Shown here: in pieces, positions 43,993 to 53,136 of the stretch
How positions within the stretch are numbered: position 1 is the first letter of the stretch
Layout of the letters: each line of letters opens with the position of its first letter
Assembly (NCBI GenBank): GCA_963820395.1
Contig: CAWGAE010000005.1
Span: 1 to 64,000 of the forward strand
Length of the DNA: 64,000 bases
Direction: 5' to 3'
DNA from: DATFVJ01 sp963820395
Lineage (GTDB): Bacteria > Actinomycetota > Actinomycetes > Streptosporangiales > Streptosporangiaceae
The notes under the pieces: generated by a model
The model's input: the letters and a program-made list of their open reading frames with translations, nothing else
What the model was told of the DNA's origin: nothing
The model's database searches: none
Made by a program: the position numbers and the translations under genes

Positions 43993-44324
43993 CGTCCCTC
44001 GTCCTCGTCCCAGCAGACGGTGGCGGTGAGCCGGACCTTCACCTGGCTGCGGCGCGCCGCCGCGTGCAGCCAGGCGATCCCGCTGTCCAGCTGATGCTCG
44101 CGGTGTTCTTCCAGCGCCAGCGCCTGCCGCCAGGCGCTGAACGCCTCCCGCACCTGCGGGGCCAGGCCGCTGACCCGGCCGGCGAGCACCGATCCGGCCG
44201 GGCCGACCGTCCAGGCGATAGGCGGCAGGCCCGCGCAGTCATCCAGGATGCGGCACAGCTCGGCGGCGGCCTGCCGCTGCCAGCGGGCACGGTCCGCCTG
44301 GGTGATGGCCAGCGCCCCGGTCAC
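43989..44324 (-). CDS. Small Tn554-like element protein, unknown function
   Basis: 111-residue protein between the tnpA- and tnpB-like genes, with 4-bp overlaps on both sides, so it is translated in series with them. It is rich in Ala/Arg, with a helical middle (VREAFSAWRQALALEEHREH). No known domain; classic Tn554 lacks an ORF here. Could be a spacer-derived accessory factor. Confidence 0.7.
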   Translation of the reverse strand: MTGALAITQADRARWQRQAAAELCRILDDCAGLPPIAWTVGPAGSVLAGRVSGLAPQVREAFSAWRQALALEEHREHQLDSGIAWLHAAARRSQVKVRLTATVCWDEDEGR

Positions 44325-45421
44325 CAGGTCACCTCCTGCCCGGTGAGCCAGCCCGCCTTCTCCAGCGCCGCGCGGGCGTCCCCGGCGGTCAGGTGCCCGT
44401 AGACGGCCTGCGTGGTTGTCACCGACGCGTGCCCCAGCAACTTCGACACGACCTCGACCGGGACGCCGTCGCGCAGCAGCCGCGTCGCCAGCGAATGCCG
44501 GAACCAGTGTGGATCGAAACCAACGCCTGTCTTCGCCCGCAGCCGCGTCACCAGGTCATGGACCGCCGGATACGACCACGCCTGCCCCCGCGGTTCCGCG
44601 AACAGGTTAATGAACACGTACTCGCTGTCAGCGTCGCCGTACTCGCCGTGCAAGTAGTCGGCATACAACCGGATCAGGTCCGCGCCGACGGGGATGACGC
44701 GGCCGCCGGACTTGGCCCTGGCCCCGTTGGCGTTGGCCCTCGGCACGATCGCGATCTCGCGCCCGGCCGCGCCGATGTCCTCGTGACGAAGCCCGAGCGC
44801 TTCGCCTGCCCGGCAGCCTGTCTCGTGCAAAACGGCGAAGAAGAACCGGTCCCGCAGCCGGCCGCACCCGTCCAGGACCGCCTGCGTCTCCGTCACCGTC
44901 AAGATCCGCGGCAGCTTCTGCGGCGCCTTGACCGTGATGGCCCGGCCGCGGTGCGGCTTCCCTTTGCTGAGGTGATGCAAGAACGGCTTCCAGCCGCCCC
45001 GCCCGCCGGGCCGCCAGGTGGCCAGCAGATCGCCGACATCAGCGCCGTTGCGTGCCTGGTAGGCGTAGAACGCGCTCACCGCGGCGAGCTTGCGGTTCAC
45101 CGTCGCCGCGCTGACCTCCGGCACTGCCGACGGCAGGACCGCGACCGTCCCGTCGCGGCCCGGCGGCGGCAGCCGCAGCCACGCAACGAACTCGCCGACA
45201 TCCTCCAGCCGCGCTTCCCGCCAGTCCAGGCCACGGCGGCTGAGGAAGTCCCAGAAATCTTTCAGGTCGTGGGCGTAGGCCTTCACCGTGTTCGGCGACC
45301 GCTCGATATCGGTCAGGTATGCCAGGAACCGCTCCGCTGGAACGACCGGCACGTCGTCGTTCCCGAGCACGGTCCACGACCGCGTCCCCGTGCCGGGCAT
45401 CACGACAGGCTGCACGAGCAT
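44321..45421 (-). CDS. tnpA: TnpA-like tyrosine recombinase
   Basis: 366-residue recombinase (Tn554 TnpA is 361). The SAM-like domain covers ~20-120 (PNTVKAYAHDLKDFWDFLSR). Catalytic motifs: LHETGCRAGEALGLRHED (Arg), HWFRHSLATRLL (HxxR), LLGHASVTTTQAVYGH (His, Tyr). ATG 45421 is preceded by GGAGGAG; a longer in-frame start at 45472 lacks support. It overlaps the next gene by 4 bp. Intact. Confidence 0.92.
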   Translation of the reverse strand: MLVQPVVMPGTGTRSWTVLGNDDVPVVPAERFLAYLTDIERSPNTVKAYAHDLKDFWDFLSRRGLDWREARLEDVGEFVAWLRLPPPGRDGTVAVLPSAVPEVSAATVNRKLAAVSAFYAYQARNGADVGDLLATWRPGGRGGWKPFLHHLSKGKPHRGRAITVKAPQKLPRILTVTETQAVLDGCGRLRDRFFFAVLHETGCRAGEALGLRHEDIGAAGREIAIVPRANANGARAKSGGRVIPVGADLIRLYADYLHGEYGDADSEYVFINLFAEPRGQAWSYPAVHDLVTRLRAKTGVGFDPHWFRHSLATRLLRDGVPVEVVSKLLGHASVTTTQAVYGHLTAGDARAALEKAGWLTGQEVTW

Positions 45422-45847
45422 CTGCTTCTCCTCCTTGATCCACGTGATGGACAAGGCAGGAGATAACCACATCCAGCACCCGAATCAGAGACTGGAACCA
45501 GCCCGTGCTAGACGTGCAAGACACCCCGGCGGGGGCTGGAGATAACCCTCGACCAGCGGATCGCCGTCCGCTACCAGATGACCGGCATGACCGCCGACGA
45601 GACCGGCAGCTACGTCCGCCACCACCTCCAGCTCGCCGGACGCGACAGCGATCTGTTCTCCGAGGACGCCATCACCCAGATCCACGAAGCCGGCCGCGGC
45701 AAGCCCCGCACCGTCAACAACATCTGCATCGCCGCACTCATCGCTGCCTACGTCACCGGCAAGAAAATCGTCGACCAGACCGCCGCCCGCGCCGCCGTCA
45801 GTGAGGTCACCTCATCAGAATGAGCACCCCGCCGACACCATGAACAC

Positions 45848-45881
45848 AAGGCCCCGCCCGGCAACCGCCCGGCGGGGCCTT
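45848..45881 (+). terminator. Terminator after the transposon ATPase
   Basis: Stem AAGGCCCCGCC / GGCGGGGCCTT (11 bp) with a 12-nt loop, 25 bp after the ATPase stop. It likely ends the transposon operon. Confidence 0.8.
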
Positions 45882-46157
45882 TCATGTCGCGCACACGCCC
45901 ACCGCCGATGACGCCACCACGCTCACGCTGAGCGTCGGGGAACAGGTGATGACGGGCAGGCCTATGAATGGGTTCTCTTATCATGGCGATGATGGGTCGC
46001 CTCGGCGAGCCGGATTACCGGAGTAGCGCCAGGAATCGCCTGGGAGGGGACGGGATGGTCATGCGGCCGCCTGCGGGCTGCCCGGCGGTGGCGCGCGCTG
46101 GTGAGATGATGGCCGCCTGCAGACGGCAGACGACGTCGAGGTGATCGCCGGTCCAGA
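45882..46157. other. Intergenic region, no gene seen
   Basis: Contains the presumed right end of the four-gene transposon. No inverted repeat partner with the 34.3-34.6 kb region was recognised by eye. Confidence 0.4.
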
Positions 46158-47063
46158 TCATCCGGACCGCGGTGGCGCTGGCTCTGCCGTCGTCACCGAG
46201 CAGGTCGCGGCGTACGGCCCGGATAAGGCGGCCGTCGGCGCCTTATCGTGCGCGAGCGGCTGGGGTAGCTCACCGCCGGTGATCATGGTGGCCGCGAGAG
46301 CGTCGTACCAGCCCGTGACGCGTTCAGCGGTGCCCAGGATCTCATGGCGTGCGGCGGCCATGTCGCCGCCGGATTGGCCGTCGTCGCCTCGCCAGAGGTC
46401 CAGTACCGCGTCAGCTTCCAGACGCAATCCGGCGACCCCGGTGACCAGCCCGGCCATATAGGCGAGCGGGAACCGTTTCGCACAGCGCTCGGCCAGGTAC
46501 GTGCGGAACGCGTCATCGAGCCGGCGCGATGCCGCAGCGGCCCGGGCAGCGTCGCCGGGCAGAGCGGGTGCGGGCGCGCCCGGGTCGGCGCGTGACATTC
46601 CGGATCGCACCGTGCTGAGCAGGTAGCCCGCGCCGTCGGCGTACGCCTCCGCCACCGCCCGGCGGAGCGCGGGCGCCGCGCCCCGCGGCCAGAACAGGAC
46701 ACCCACGACCAGGCTCACGCCGACCCCGAGGGCAACGTCTTCGATCCGCACCAGGCCGACGCGCCATCCGGCCGGCTGGAGGATGCTGAACAAGATCACC
46801 ACTGTGAGGGTGAACGCCGCCTGCCCGCCAGCGAACGAGATGACGGCCGGCGCGACCCCGGCCAGAAACACCGCCAGCGGCAGCAGGAACCACAGCAGCG
46901 TCGTATTCGTGCCGATCCCCACGAGCAGGGCCGCGCCGACGATGAAACCCGCTCCCGTGCCGAGCATGGCGCGAACGGCGTCCTGCCCGGTGTTCAGCGC
47001 ATTCGAGCGCAGCACCGACAGCGCGCCGAGGACCACCCAGAACGAGTGCTGGACCCACTTCCT
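46158..47063 (-). pseudogene. FUSC-type inner-membrane transporter, 5'-truncated
   Basis: From about 47063 the minus strand reads VQHSFWVVLGALSVLRSNAL, then GAGFIVGAALLVGIGTNTTL and VALGVGVSLVVGVLFWPRGA, the second membrane block of FUSC/aromatic-acid-exporter proteins. The first ~350 residues (first membrane block) are gone, replaced by an Mth938-like gene fragment; the join is seamless, so one hybrid open frame spans it in part. Probably non-functional. Confidence 0.75.
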
Positions 47064-47307
47064 TCATCACCGGCAGCGCGCCATCAGCGCCGGTGCCAAT
47101 CACCAGCCGGCGACACCGCCACGGGATATCCTCGGCGGCCGACAGCGGGGTGTGGCCGTAGGCGCCGCGGAACTGGCGGGAAGCGCCCTTCTTGCGCTTG
47201 CGGATCTTCCCGCGGTCGATGATCAGGTCGTGGTCATAGGTCACGCCATCGACTCGCACCGAACCGAATGAGTAGCCGGAGAATCGCACGCTGAGACTCT
47301 TACCCAT
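47060..47307 (-). pseudogene. Mth938-like domain protein, 3'-truncated
   Basis: Starting MGKSLSVRFSGYSFGSVRVD, continuing IDRGKIRKRKKGASRQFRGA and HTPLSAAEDIPWRCRRLVIG: the NDUFAF3/Mth938 domain (~120 residues). After GADGALPVMKEV the family ending (about 40 residues) is lost and the sequence passes into FUSC-type DNA in another frame. Its ATG overlaps the LysR stop by 8 bp. Confidence 0.7.
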
Positions 47308-48358
47308 CCCGCGGCCAGATGAGCCAGGGCCTGGCTCGGGCGCACGCACGGCTGCCTTCTGCGCGGCTTCCCGGGTCGCAGCCTGATCGCGGTGCTGGCT
47401 CGGGTGGGGGTCCGTCCGGGTCCTGGTTTGGTTCGGTGTGGTGCAGGTGATCGGGCTGGGTATGCCAGCCGGGCGGGAGATCTGCAGCCAGCGCGCAGTG
47501 GACGAACCGGGCAACGGCTATGGTGTGCACCCGGCTGGGGTTCCATTGCAGGGTGAATGGCATGAGCTGGCGGGGCGTCACCGGGCGGATGATTGTCTGG
47601 GTGTGGGCAGCCGCCAGGGACGGGATCAGCAGGATCCAGTCAATGCCGGGCTGGTCGGCCCAGCGGATGGCTGCCAGGTCAGTGTCGGCGAGCTCGATGG
47701 TCGGCGGGGCGATGCCTGCGGTGTCGAGTGCCTGGCGCTGGGTCAGGGCCCAGGCGGGGAACAGCGCCTCCGGGGCGATGCCCAGCACGTCGTGGGTGAG
47801 TTCGGACAGCGCGACCAGGTCGCGGCTGGCCAGGCGATGGCCTGGGCGCAGGCCGACCAGCAGCGGTTCGGCACAGAACACCTCGGTGGCGATCCTGGCC
47901 GGTTCGGGGACCGGGCCGCAGGTGAGGGCCACGTCGATGTCGCCGGTCACGACGGCGTCGAGGAGGTTGGGCAGCCACATCCGCTGCAGTTCGACAGTTA
48001 CCTGTGGTGCTTCGGCGGCGAACAGATTGATCAGGTGCGGGGCGAGCACTGGGGCAGCGGGCGGGGTGATGCCCAGCCGCACGGTGCCTGCCTCGCCGCC
48101 GGCGACGCGGCGCATGGCGGCCTTGGCGGCGGCGACCTCGTCGAGAATGACCTTTGAGCGGGTGAGCAGTTCGGCACCGGCGCTGGTGATGGCGACCTGG
48201 CGGGTGGTGCGGGTGAATAGCGGTGTGCCGAGTTCGCGCTCGAGGCGGCGGATCAGTTCGCTGAGCGTCGGCGCGGCGAGGTGCAGCCGCTCGGCGGCCC
48301 GCCCGAAGTGCAGTTCGGTGGCTACTGCCACGAACGCTTCGAGCTGACGCAGCTCCAC
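47300..48358 (-). CDS. LysR-family transcriptional regulator
   Basis: 352-residue LysR protein. The N-terminal wHTH is LRQLEAFVAVATELHFGRAA followed by APTLSELIRRLERELGTPLF; the effector domain follows (VRLGITPPAAPVLAPHLINL and beyond). GTG 48358 is chosen because it precedes the conserved ELRQLEAF; longer upstream frames are non-homologous. The C-terminal ~45 residues (TEPNQDPDGPPPEPAPR) are Pro-rich and unusual. It is divergent from the membrane gene at 48617, its likely target. Confidence 0.9.
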   Translation of the reverse strand: MELRQLEAFVAVATELHFGRAAERLHLAAPTLSELIRRLERELGTPLFTRTTRQVAITSAGAELLTRSKVILDEVAAAKAAMRRVAGGEAGTVRLGITPPAAPVLAPHLINLFAAEAPQVTVELQRMWLPNLLDAVVTGDIDVALTCGPVPEPARIATEVFCAEPLLVGLRPGHRLASRDLVALSELTHDVLGIAPEALFPAWALTQRQALDTAGIAPPTIELADTDLAAIRWADQPGIDWILLIPSLAAAHTQTIIRPVTPRQLMPFTLQWNPSRVHTIAVARFVHCALAADLPPGWHTQPDHLHHTEPNQDPDGPPPEPAPRSGCDPGSRAEGSRACARARPWLIWPRDG

Positions 48359-48616
48359 ATCCTGACGGTACCCCGGCAGGCTGGCGGCCGATCGGATGAA
48401 GTACTCCCGGCCGCAAGATTGTTCGGCCTGGCCGAAGAGTGCGTTCGCAAGCTGCCTCTTTTTCGGCTGCGGGCACGGTGTGAGGCTCGCACCATGCGAT
48501 CCAAACCCATGATCCTCGCCGCGCTGCTCGCAGCCTTCCTCGATCCAGCCGCCATAGCGGTCGATCAGCTCACCTCCGAGCCCCACCTTGTAGATATCAG
48601 CTAGATGGAGGCTGCC

Positions 48617-49411
48617 ATGTACGACCCGCCTGGCTATCTGTGGGCGATCACCATCGCCGGGACCGCCGCGATCGCGGCTGCAACCTGCGTCGTGCTGTAC
48701 AGCGGCGCGAAACGCGCCGGCCTGGGCCGGCGGCGCGCGGCGCTGCTGGCCGGGGCCGCGGCCGTCGTGCTCGGCGGCTGGTTCACCGCCAGCGCGGTGA
48801 TCGCGGGTCACGGCTGGTACCACACGCGGCTCGGCCACGGGGTGCCGTGGTTGCCGGTCGCGGTGGCCGGCTTCTTCGGCACGCTGCTGGCCCTGCGCCG
48901 GATCCCGGTGGTGGCACGCGCCCTGGCGGCACCGGGCCTGGCGAGCCGCCTGGAGTACCCGCACACGTTCCGGGTGGAAGGGGTGGCCTTCCTGATCATG
49001 ATGGCCCTCGGTCATCTGCCCGCGCTGTTCGCCTTGCCCGCGGGCCTGGGCGACATCGCCGCTGGCATCGCCGCGCCGCTGGTCGCGTACAGGCTCGCGC
49101 GGGGCACGGGCCGCCGCGCCGCCCTGTGGCACAACGCGTTCGGCATGACCGATCTGGTCGTGGCCCTGACCCTCGGCGCCCTCACCGGATTCCAGCTGCT
49201 CAACATCACGCCGTCCGCCGCACCGATCTTCGAGCTCCCGCTCGCGCTGATCGTGACAGCCGGCGTGCCGCTGCTGCTCGCCCTGCACATCACGTCCATG
49301 TCCACGCTGGCCAGAGCCCCGCGGACGCCGCTGCCAGCCACCGGCCCGCTCTTTGCCGGCGCGACGCCGCGTACTGCCGTGGCGGAAACCCCGGCAGCCG
49401 GTGCCCGGTGA
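48617..49411 (+). CDS. Multi-pass membrane protein, unknown function
   Basis: 264-residue protein with about seven predicted membrane helices (WAITIAGTAAIAAATCVVLY near the start, ALLAGAAAVVLGGWFTASAV, VAVAGFFGTLLAL, FLIMMALGHLPALFALPAGL, and others). ATG 48617 follows GGAGG with correct spacing; the ATG at 48605 overlaps that site. It is divergent from a LysR regulator, which implies induction by a small molecule. No family recognised. Confidence 0.75.
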   Translation: MYDPPGYLWAITIAGTAAIAAATCVVLYSGAKRAGLGRRRAALLAGAAAVVLGGWFTASAVIAGHGWYHTRLGHGVPWLPVAVAGFFGTLLALRRIPVVARALAAPGLASRLEYPHTFRVEGVAFLIMMALGHLPALFALPAGLGDIAAGIAAPLVAYRLARGTGRRAALWHNAFGMTDLVVALTLGALTGFQLLNITPSAAPIFELPLALIVTAGVPLLLALHITSMSTLARAPRTPLPATGPLFAGATPRTAVAETPAAGAR

Positions 49412-49769
49412 AGCACTCAGCGCAGAGAAGAAGACGGTGCAACGTAAGATCGATGCGCTCAAGGAGGCGGCGGCCCGGCCGGCGCACCCTCGTCGTGCTC
49501 GCCACCAGCTCATGGCGCCGAGCTCTACCAGGAGGGCACCGGCTATTCGCTACCCGCTCAGGCAGCACATCCGCCGGCGCGTTCTCGCAGGCGCTCGCAG
49601 GAGCGTTCGAGTCCCGTCTCGGCGGCCGGGCAGAGGAGGCGATCGCCAAGCTGGACGCGGCCACCGGCCTCGATCTCGGGCTACCGCACTACTTCCGGGG
49701 AACCTCGCTGGCCCGGCTCCCCGGCTGCGCGGGCCACGCGGAGACCGTCGTCGCCGGCACGTCCCGGTC
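49412..49769. other. Coding debris, unidentified
   Basis: One frame reads GAFESRLGGRAEEAIAKLDA and LDLGLPHYFRGTSLARLPGC, protein-like, without a start. It is perhaps a fragment of a TPR/adenylate-cyclase-type regulator. Not assigned. Confidence 0.35.
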
Positions 49770-50124
49770 GCGGGCCGCGCATCCCCCGATGACCCGGCCC
49801 TTGCCCAGTACTGGGCAGACCGCAGGCGGCGTCAGCAGCGAAAGGCCCCGCCCCTGGCACCAGCCACCGAACGCGCCGTGCGCGCCAAGCACGGACGGTG
49901 CCCCCAGTGCGCGGAATTGGTCTTGTACGCCGACCGGCCGCCCAGATTCCCCCCGCCAGGGGGAAACCTGGTTCCGCGTCATCCGCACCGCGATCACCCG
50001 CCAGGCGATCACCGTGCAGACCGCAGACGACCGCACCGCCGACGACCGGACCATGAAGACGATGCTCGCGCCGCTCGGCGTGGCCCGGATCCAGGTGGAC
50101 CCGGGCCTGGTCACGGCAGGCTGA
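49770..50124 (+). pseudogene. Group II intron maturase, C-terminal fragment
   Basis: Reads ALAQYWADRRRRQQRKAPPL and AVRAKHGRCPQCAELVLYAD in one frame and then, after a shift near 49960, GETWFRVIRTAITRQAITVQ. This is the C-terminal zinc-binding part of actinobacterial group II intron reverse transcriptases. The RT domain and intron RNA structure are not present in the window. Confidence 0.65.
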
Positions 50125-50587
50125 GACTGCGATCGTGGCGCCCTTGACAGCGATCTTCGCTCTGCGACAAGGTGCCCGGCGCGGGAGGACGGCCGCTAGC
50201 TCTTGCAGGTGTGGTCAGCCGGTGCTGCGGCGCGTGCTCGTCGGCTGCGGGGTTGCCTGGGTCGCGGCCCTGGGCAATCGCCTGCAAGTACCCGGGCGGA
50301 AGCCGAGCGCCTCGGACAGCGCGGCCACGCTACTACACCACAGCTTCGGGGCCGCCGAAGAAGTGCGGCACTGAGGCCTCGGCGGGACGGGGTCACCGAC
50401 CGTCGCTGAACACCACGCTGGCCGGGTAGGAAGGCAGCCTCAGCAATCCTCCTCGCTGAGGCCCCATGGCGCGAAGACGAGCGAAGGTCTCTGGCATGCG
50501 GGACCGATGACTCTTGCGCACTGGTCAAGTCGCCCGGACGCTGAGATCGGTTATGAGGTGCCTCGCCCCTATGAAGGGGCTTAAGTT
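50125..50587. other. Region without a supported gene; one hairpin
   Basis: GCCTCAGC / GCTGAGGC at 50437-50462 forms an 8-bp stem with a 10-nt loop. Otherwise no coding signal was recognised. Confidence 0.4.
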
Positions 50588-51100
50588 ATGTTTACTACCA
50601 GGCTGGCCGGAGCCGTTCTCGCCGGCGCTATAGCAACCGGTCGGCCGGTTGAGCGCACAGCAGAGCCGCCTGGCCATCAGCCTCCAGCACCCGCACCGAA
50701 TGCCGCGACGCGATCCCCAGATCGATCCCCACGAGCCGCCGGGACGCCGGCTGTTCCGCCTGCTGCTGCCTCATCATCACCTTCTCCTATGTCGTCCGGA
50801 TCGTTCACTCCGGCGGCGCAGCAGACAGCAACATCCATCGGCCACGGTCCCAAGGCGCAAGAGCCAGCCAACGGCTCCCACTCATGTGCTGCAACCGGGC
50901 CAGACCCTTGCCGGGCTGGCCCACTTCCCTCATCCGGGTCATCCGTGGCCAGGCCAGCAGTGGCAATCAAATCCACGAGGCCCGACACTCACGTCGACCT
51001 CAGAACCCAACGCGTCGCCACCTACCGGACCAGCCGGGGATGCTCATGCAACCCTGGAACCCGGAGCTGATCAAGCACCGGAGTTCCTTACATGAACCCG
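50588..51100 (+). pseudogene. Possible secreted LysM protein remnant
   Basis: ATG 50588 starts a short signal-like stretch (MFTTRLAGAVLAGAIATG). About 300 bp further, in another frame, THVLQPGQTLAGLAHF resembles the first half of a LysM domain, with WQSN and NPxL-like pieces following in shifting frames. A decayed cell-wall-binding protein is the best guess. Confidence 0.35.
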
Positions 51101-51383
51101 CGACCTCTGGGTTATGAGATCAGTCGGCAGCATTCAACCCCGTCCGGCACGCCCCGCTGGGCAACATCTCCCGGCACGGGACGGTCCACGAGACGGCGAA
51201 TGCACGCCCGGCTTGAGGCTGACGGTGGCCTGGCCCAAGGACAGGTTGAGCTGAGCCAGGCCAAGCGCGACGGCGCCGTTACGAAAGATCAAGGTGGAAA
51301 GTGATCCCGGTCTCAGCGGTAATCCTGGCCACGGCCGCGGGGCGACCGCGGTTGCGCAGGCGACTCGTTCCGGTGACCGGACG
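51101..51383. other. Intergenic region, no gene seen
   Basis: Downstream of the aldo/keto reductase gene. No domain or structure was recognised. Confidence 0.4.
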
Positions 51384-52337
51384 TCAGTAGCGGGCGCCGG
51401 CGACCTGATCGGCCAGCTGGTCGAGCACGGCCAGTTCGTCCGCCGTGAGCGTGATGTCGAGCGCGGCCACGTTCTGCTCGAGCCACTTCACCCGCTTGGT
51501 GCCCGGGATCGGGACGACGGGGACGCCGAGCCGCTCGCCCTGGCCGTGTACCCACGCGAGCGCCACCTGACCCGGAGTCACACCCTTGGCCTCGGCGACG
51601 CCACGCACCGCGTCGGCGATCGCCTGGTTGGCCGCCCCTGCGGCGCCCGTGAAGCGCGGGTTGCGGCCCCGGAAGTCCTTGGCATCCAGCGTATTCACGT
51701 CGACCGTGCCGGTCAGGAAGCCGCGGCCGAGCGGTGAGTACGGCACCAGCCCCACGCCGAGTTCGCGCAGCGCATCCAGCACTGTCGTTTCCGGATCACG
51801 GGCCCACAGCGAGTATTCGCTTTGCACGGCCGTGATCGGGTGCACCGCATGCGCCCGGCGCAGCAGTCCGCTGTCGGCCTCGGACAGGCCGAGGTAGCGC
51901 ACCTTGCCCTGGGCGACCAGCCCGGCCATCGCGCCGACAGTTTCCTCGATCTCCGCGGTCTGCGGCGGGCGGTGCAAGTAATACAGGTCGATCACGTCCA
52001 CGCCCAGCCGCAGCAGCGACGATTCGCACGCCCGCTGGACATAGCCGCGCTCGCCGCGCACTACCCGCGTGTCGTCGCCGCCCGAGCGGTCGATGCCGAA
52101 CTTCGTTGCGAGTTGCACCCCGTCGCGGCGGCCGCTGATCGCACGGCCGACGAGGACCTCGTTGTGGCCGGCTCCGTAAATGTCGGCGGTATCGATGAAC
52201 GTCACGCCGAGATCGAGCGCGCGATGGATCGTTGCGATCGACTCGTCCCAGTCAGCGTGGCCGTACCACTCGCTCATGCCCATGCAGCCAAGGCCCTGCG
52301 CCGAGACGGCGAGTTGGCCCAGTGAAACGTTGCGCAC
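51384..52337 (-). CDS. Aldo/keto reductase
   Basis: 317-residue NADPH-dependent oxidoreductase. Motifs: LGCMGMSEWYG, FIDTADIYGAGHNEVLVGRA (catalytic Asp/Tyr), QLATKFG (Lys), VIDLYYLHRPPQ (His), VQSEYSLW, PYSPLGRGFLTG. The second half includes PIPGTKRVKWLEQN for cofactor binding. The start codon at 52337 follows the MerR regulator stop by 12 bp, so it is in one operon with it. Intact; substrate unknown, perhaps reactive carbonyls. Confidence 0.93.
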   Translation of the reverse strand: MRNVSLGQLAVSAQGLGCMGMSEWYGHADWDESIATIHRALDLGVTFIDTADIYGAGHNEVLVGRAISGRRDGVQLATKFGIDRSGGDDTRVVRGERGYVQRACESSLLRLGVDVIDLYYLHRPPQTAEIEETVGAMAGLVAQGKVRYLGLSEADSGLLRRAHAVHPITAVQSEYSLWARDPETTVLDALRELGVGLVPYSPLGRGFLTGTVDVNTLDAKDFRGRNPRFTGAAGAANQAIADAVRGVAEAKGVTPGQVALAWVHGQGERLGVPVVPIPGTKRVKWLEQNVAALDITLTADELAVLDQLADQVAGARY

Positions 52338-52349
52338 GTCAGTTCTGCC

Positions 52350-52721
52350 CTATCTCTGTTTGGCCGCGGGTACACGGCTGCGGTAGATCCCGATTTTGGT
52401 ATCGGGCAGTTTCAGGCACTCCTGCTGTTCGAGCAGCCCCTGACCGACGCGCCCGCGGTGGCGTTGCAGCAGCTCCAAGCGCTCCTGCTTGCCCGCTTGC
52501 GACCACACCAGCTCGGCGTAGCGGACCATGTCGCGCACCGGCATGCCTGTCGCGCGGAGCCTGCTCAGCAACAGCAGCCACTCGAGGTCAGCCTCGCTGA
52601 AGCACCTGCGCCCGTCGGCTGTGCGGTCGATGCGGTCCAGCAGGCCGATCCGCTTATACCAGCCAAGCGTGTCCAGCGTCAGCCCGCACGTCTCGGCCGC
52701 TTCCCTGATCGTCCAGCCCAT
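52350..52721 (-). CDS. MerR-family regulator
   Basis: 123-residue MerR protein: MGWTIREAAETCGLTLDTLG, WYKRIGLLDRIDRTADGRR and FSEADLEWLLLLSRLRATGM, followed by a dimerisation helix. ATG 52721 starts the wHTH; an upstream in-frame start at 52757 overlaps the palindrome. It lies upstream of an aldo/keto reductase in the same operon, and an 18-bp palindrome just ahead is the probable operator, so it controls its own operon. Inducer unknown. Confidence 0.9.
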   Translation of the reverse strand: MGWTIREAAETCGLTLDTLGWYKRIGLLDRIDRTADGRRCFSEADLEWLLLLSRLRATGMPVRDMVRYAELVWSQAGKQERLELLQRHRGRVGQGLLEQQECLKLPDTKIGIYRSRVPAAKQR

Positions 52722-52740
52722 CACGCTATCGACAGTAGAT

Positions 52741-52758
52741 GTTGGAGCGCGCTCCAAC
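52741..52758. promoter_or_regulatory. MerR operator palindrome
   Basis: GTTGGAGCGCGCTCCAAC is a perfect 18-bp palindrome 20 bp upstream of the regulator start. This type of CTTGGAGxxCTCCAAG site in a long-spacer promoter is recognised by MerR-type regulators of aldo/keto reductases. Confidence 0.75.
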
Positions 52759-53136
52759 GCAAACGGCCAGACCAGCCAGGGATCCGGCCACGGCGCGCGC
52801 TGAACCGGCTTGCATGGATCCGCGGGCCGGAAACCGCGTCGGCCGGGTGTCCCACCGCGACGCCATCCGGCCTGACTCGTGAGGCGCTGGCCGCTGCCAT
52901 CCGTGTGTTCTAGGCCATCGCTGCGGGGCGGCGCTGCAGGACGGCGTCGACCGTCGGCGACCAGCCAGCCTGTTCAACGAGCACCATAGTCACGCTCGCC
53001 TGGCGTGCCATCGAGAGACACCTCGTGGGGCTGGGTGCCAGCCAACTACGTCCACCACGACGGTCAAATCACCGTCAGACGATCTTGGAGCCCGTCCGGC
53101 TGGAGCCGGAGCCAGGTGCTGACCCGGCACTTTGCG
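52759..53136. other. Region without a supported gene
   Basis: No coding sequence recognised. It separates the MerR operon from the tRNA-derived sequence. Confidence 0.4.

Larger units (their letters stand above)
41198..45551 (-). mobile_element. Tn554-like tyrosine-recombinase transposon
   Basis: A ~4.35-kb insertion flanked by CCCTCG (41192-41197 and 45546-45551). The order on the minus strand is tnpA-like, small ORF, large tnpB-like, tnpC-like, as in Tn554, with an extra ORF. Short inverted GTTATCT stands at both borders, and GGAGATAACC is repeated at 45459 and 45538. Tn554 relatives also lack long inverted repeats and use a 6-7-bp core. No cargo gene is evident. Confidence 0.85.
40654..45823 (+). 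pseudogene. AAA ATPase (TniB/ExeA-like), split by Tn554-like element
   Basis: N-terminal part 40654-41197: FGFTQMPFSRDLAPAMLHRH, Walker A GEVGTGKTVAARAAL, Walker B VPVLIIDEAHLLDHGQLESI and FATVLIGQPTLRRMIKL. It stops inside LAAL. The C-terminal part resumes at 45547: DQRIAVRYQMTGMTADETGS, FSEDAITQIHEAGRGKPRTV. Rejoined it is a ~270-residue transposition ATPase of the TniB/ExeA type. Six bases (CCCTCG) are shared at both borders of the inserted element. Confidence 0.9.

Noticed and set aside
47300..49513. A 737-codon minus-strand protein
   Set aside because: Only the last ~352 codons have LysR homology; the upstream part is antisense to the membrane gene at 48617-49411.
48640..50124. A 494-codon plus-strand frame
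   Set aside because: It overlaps the membrane gene in a shifted frame and has arginine-rich shadow composition; only its end matches a maturase tail.
50437..50462. Riboswitch upstream of the LysM-like remnant
   Set aside because: Only one simple hairpin is visible; no conserved riboswitch core was recognised.
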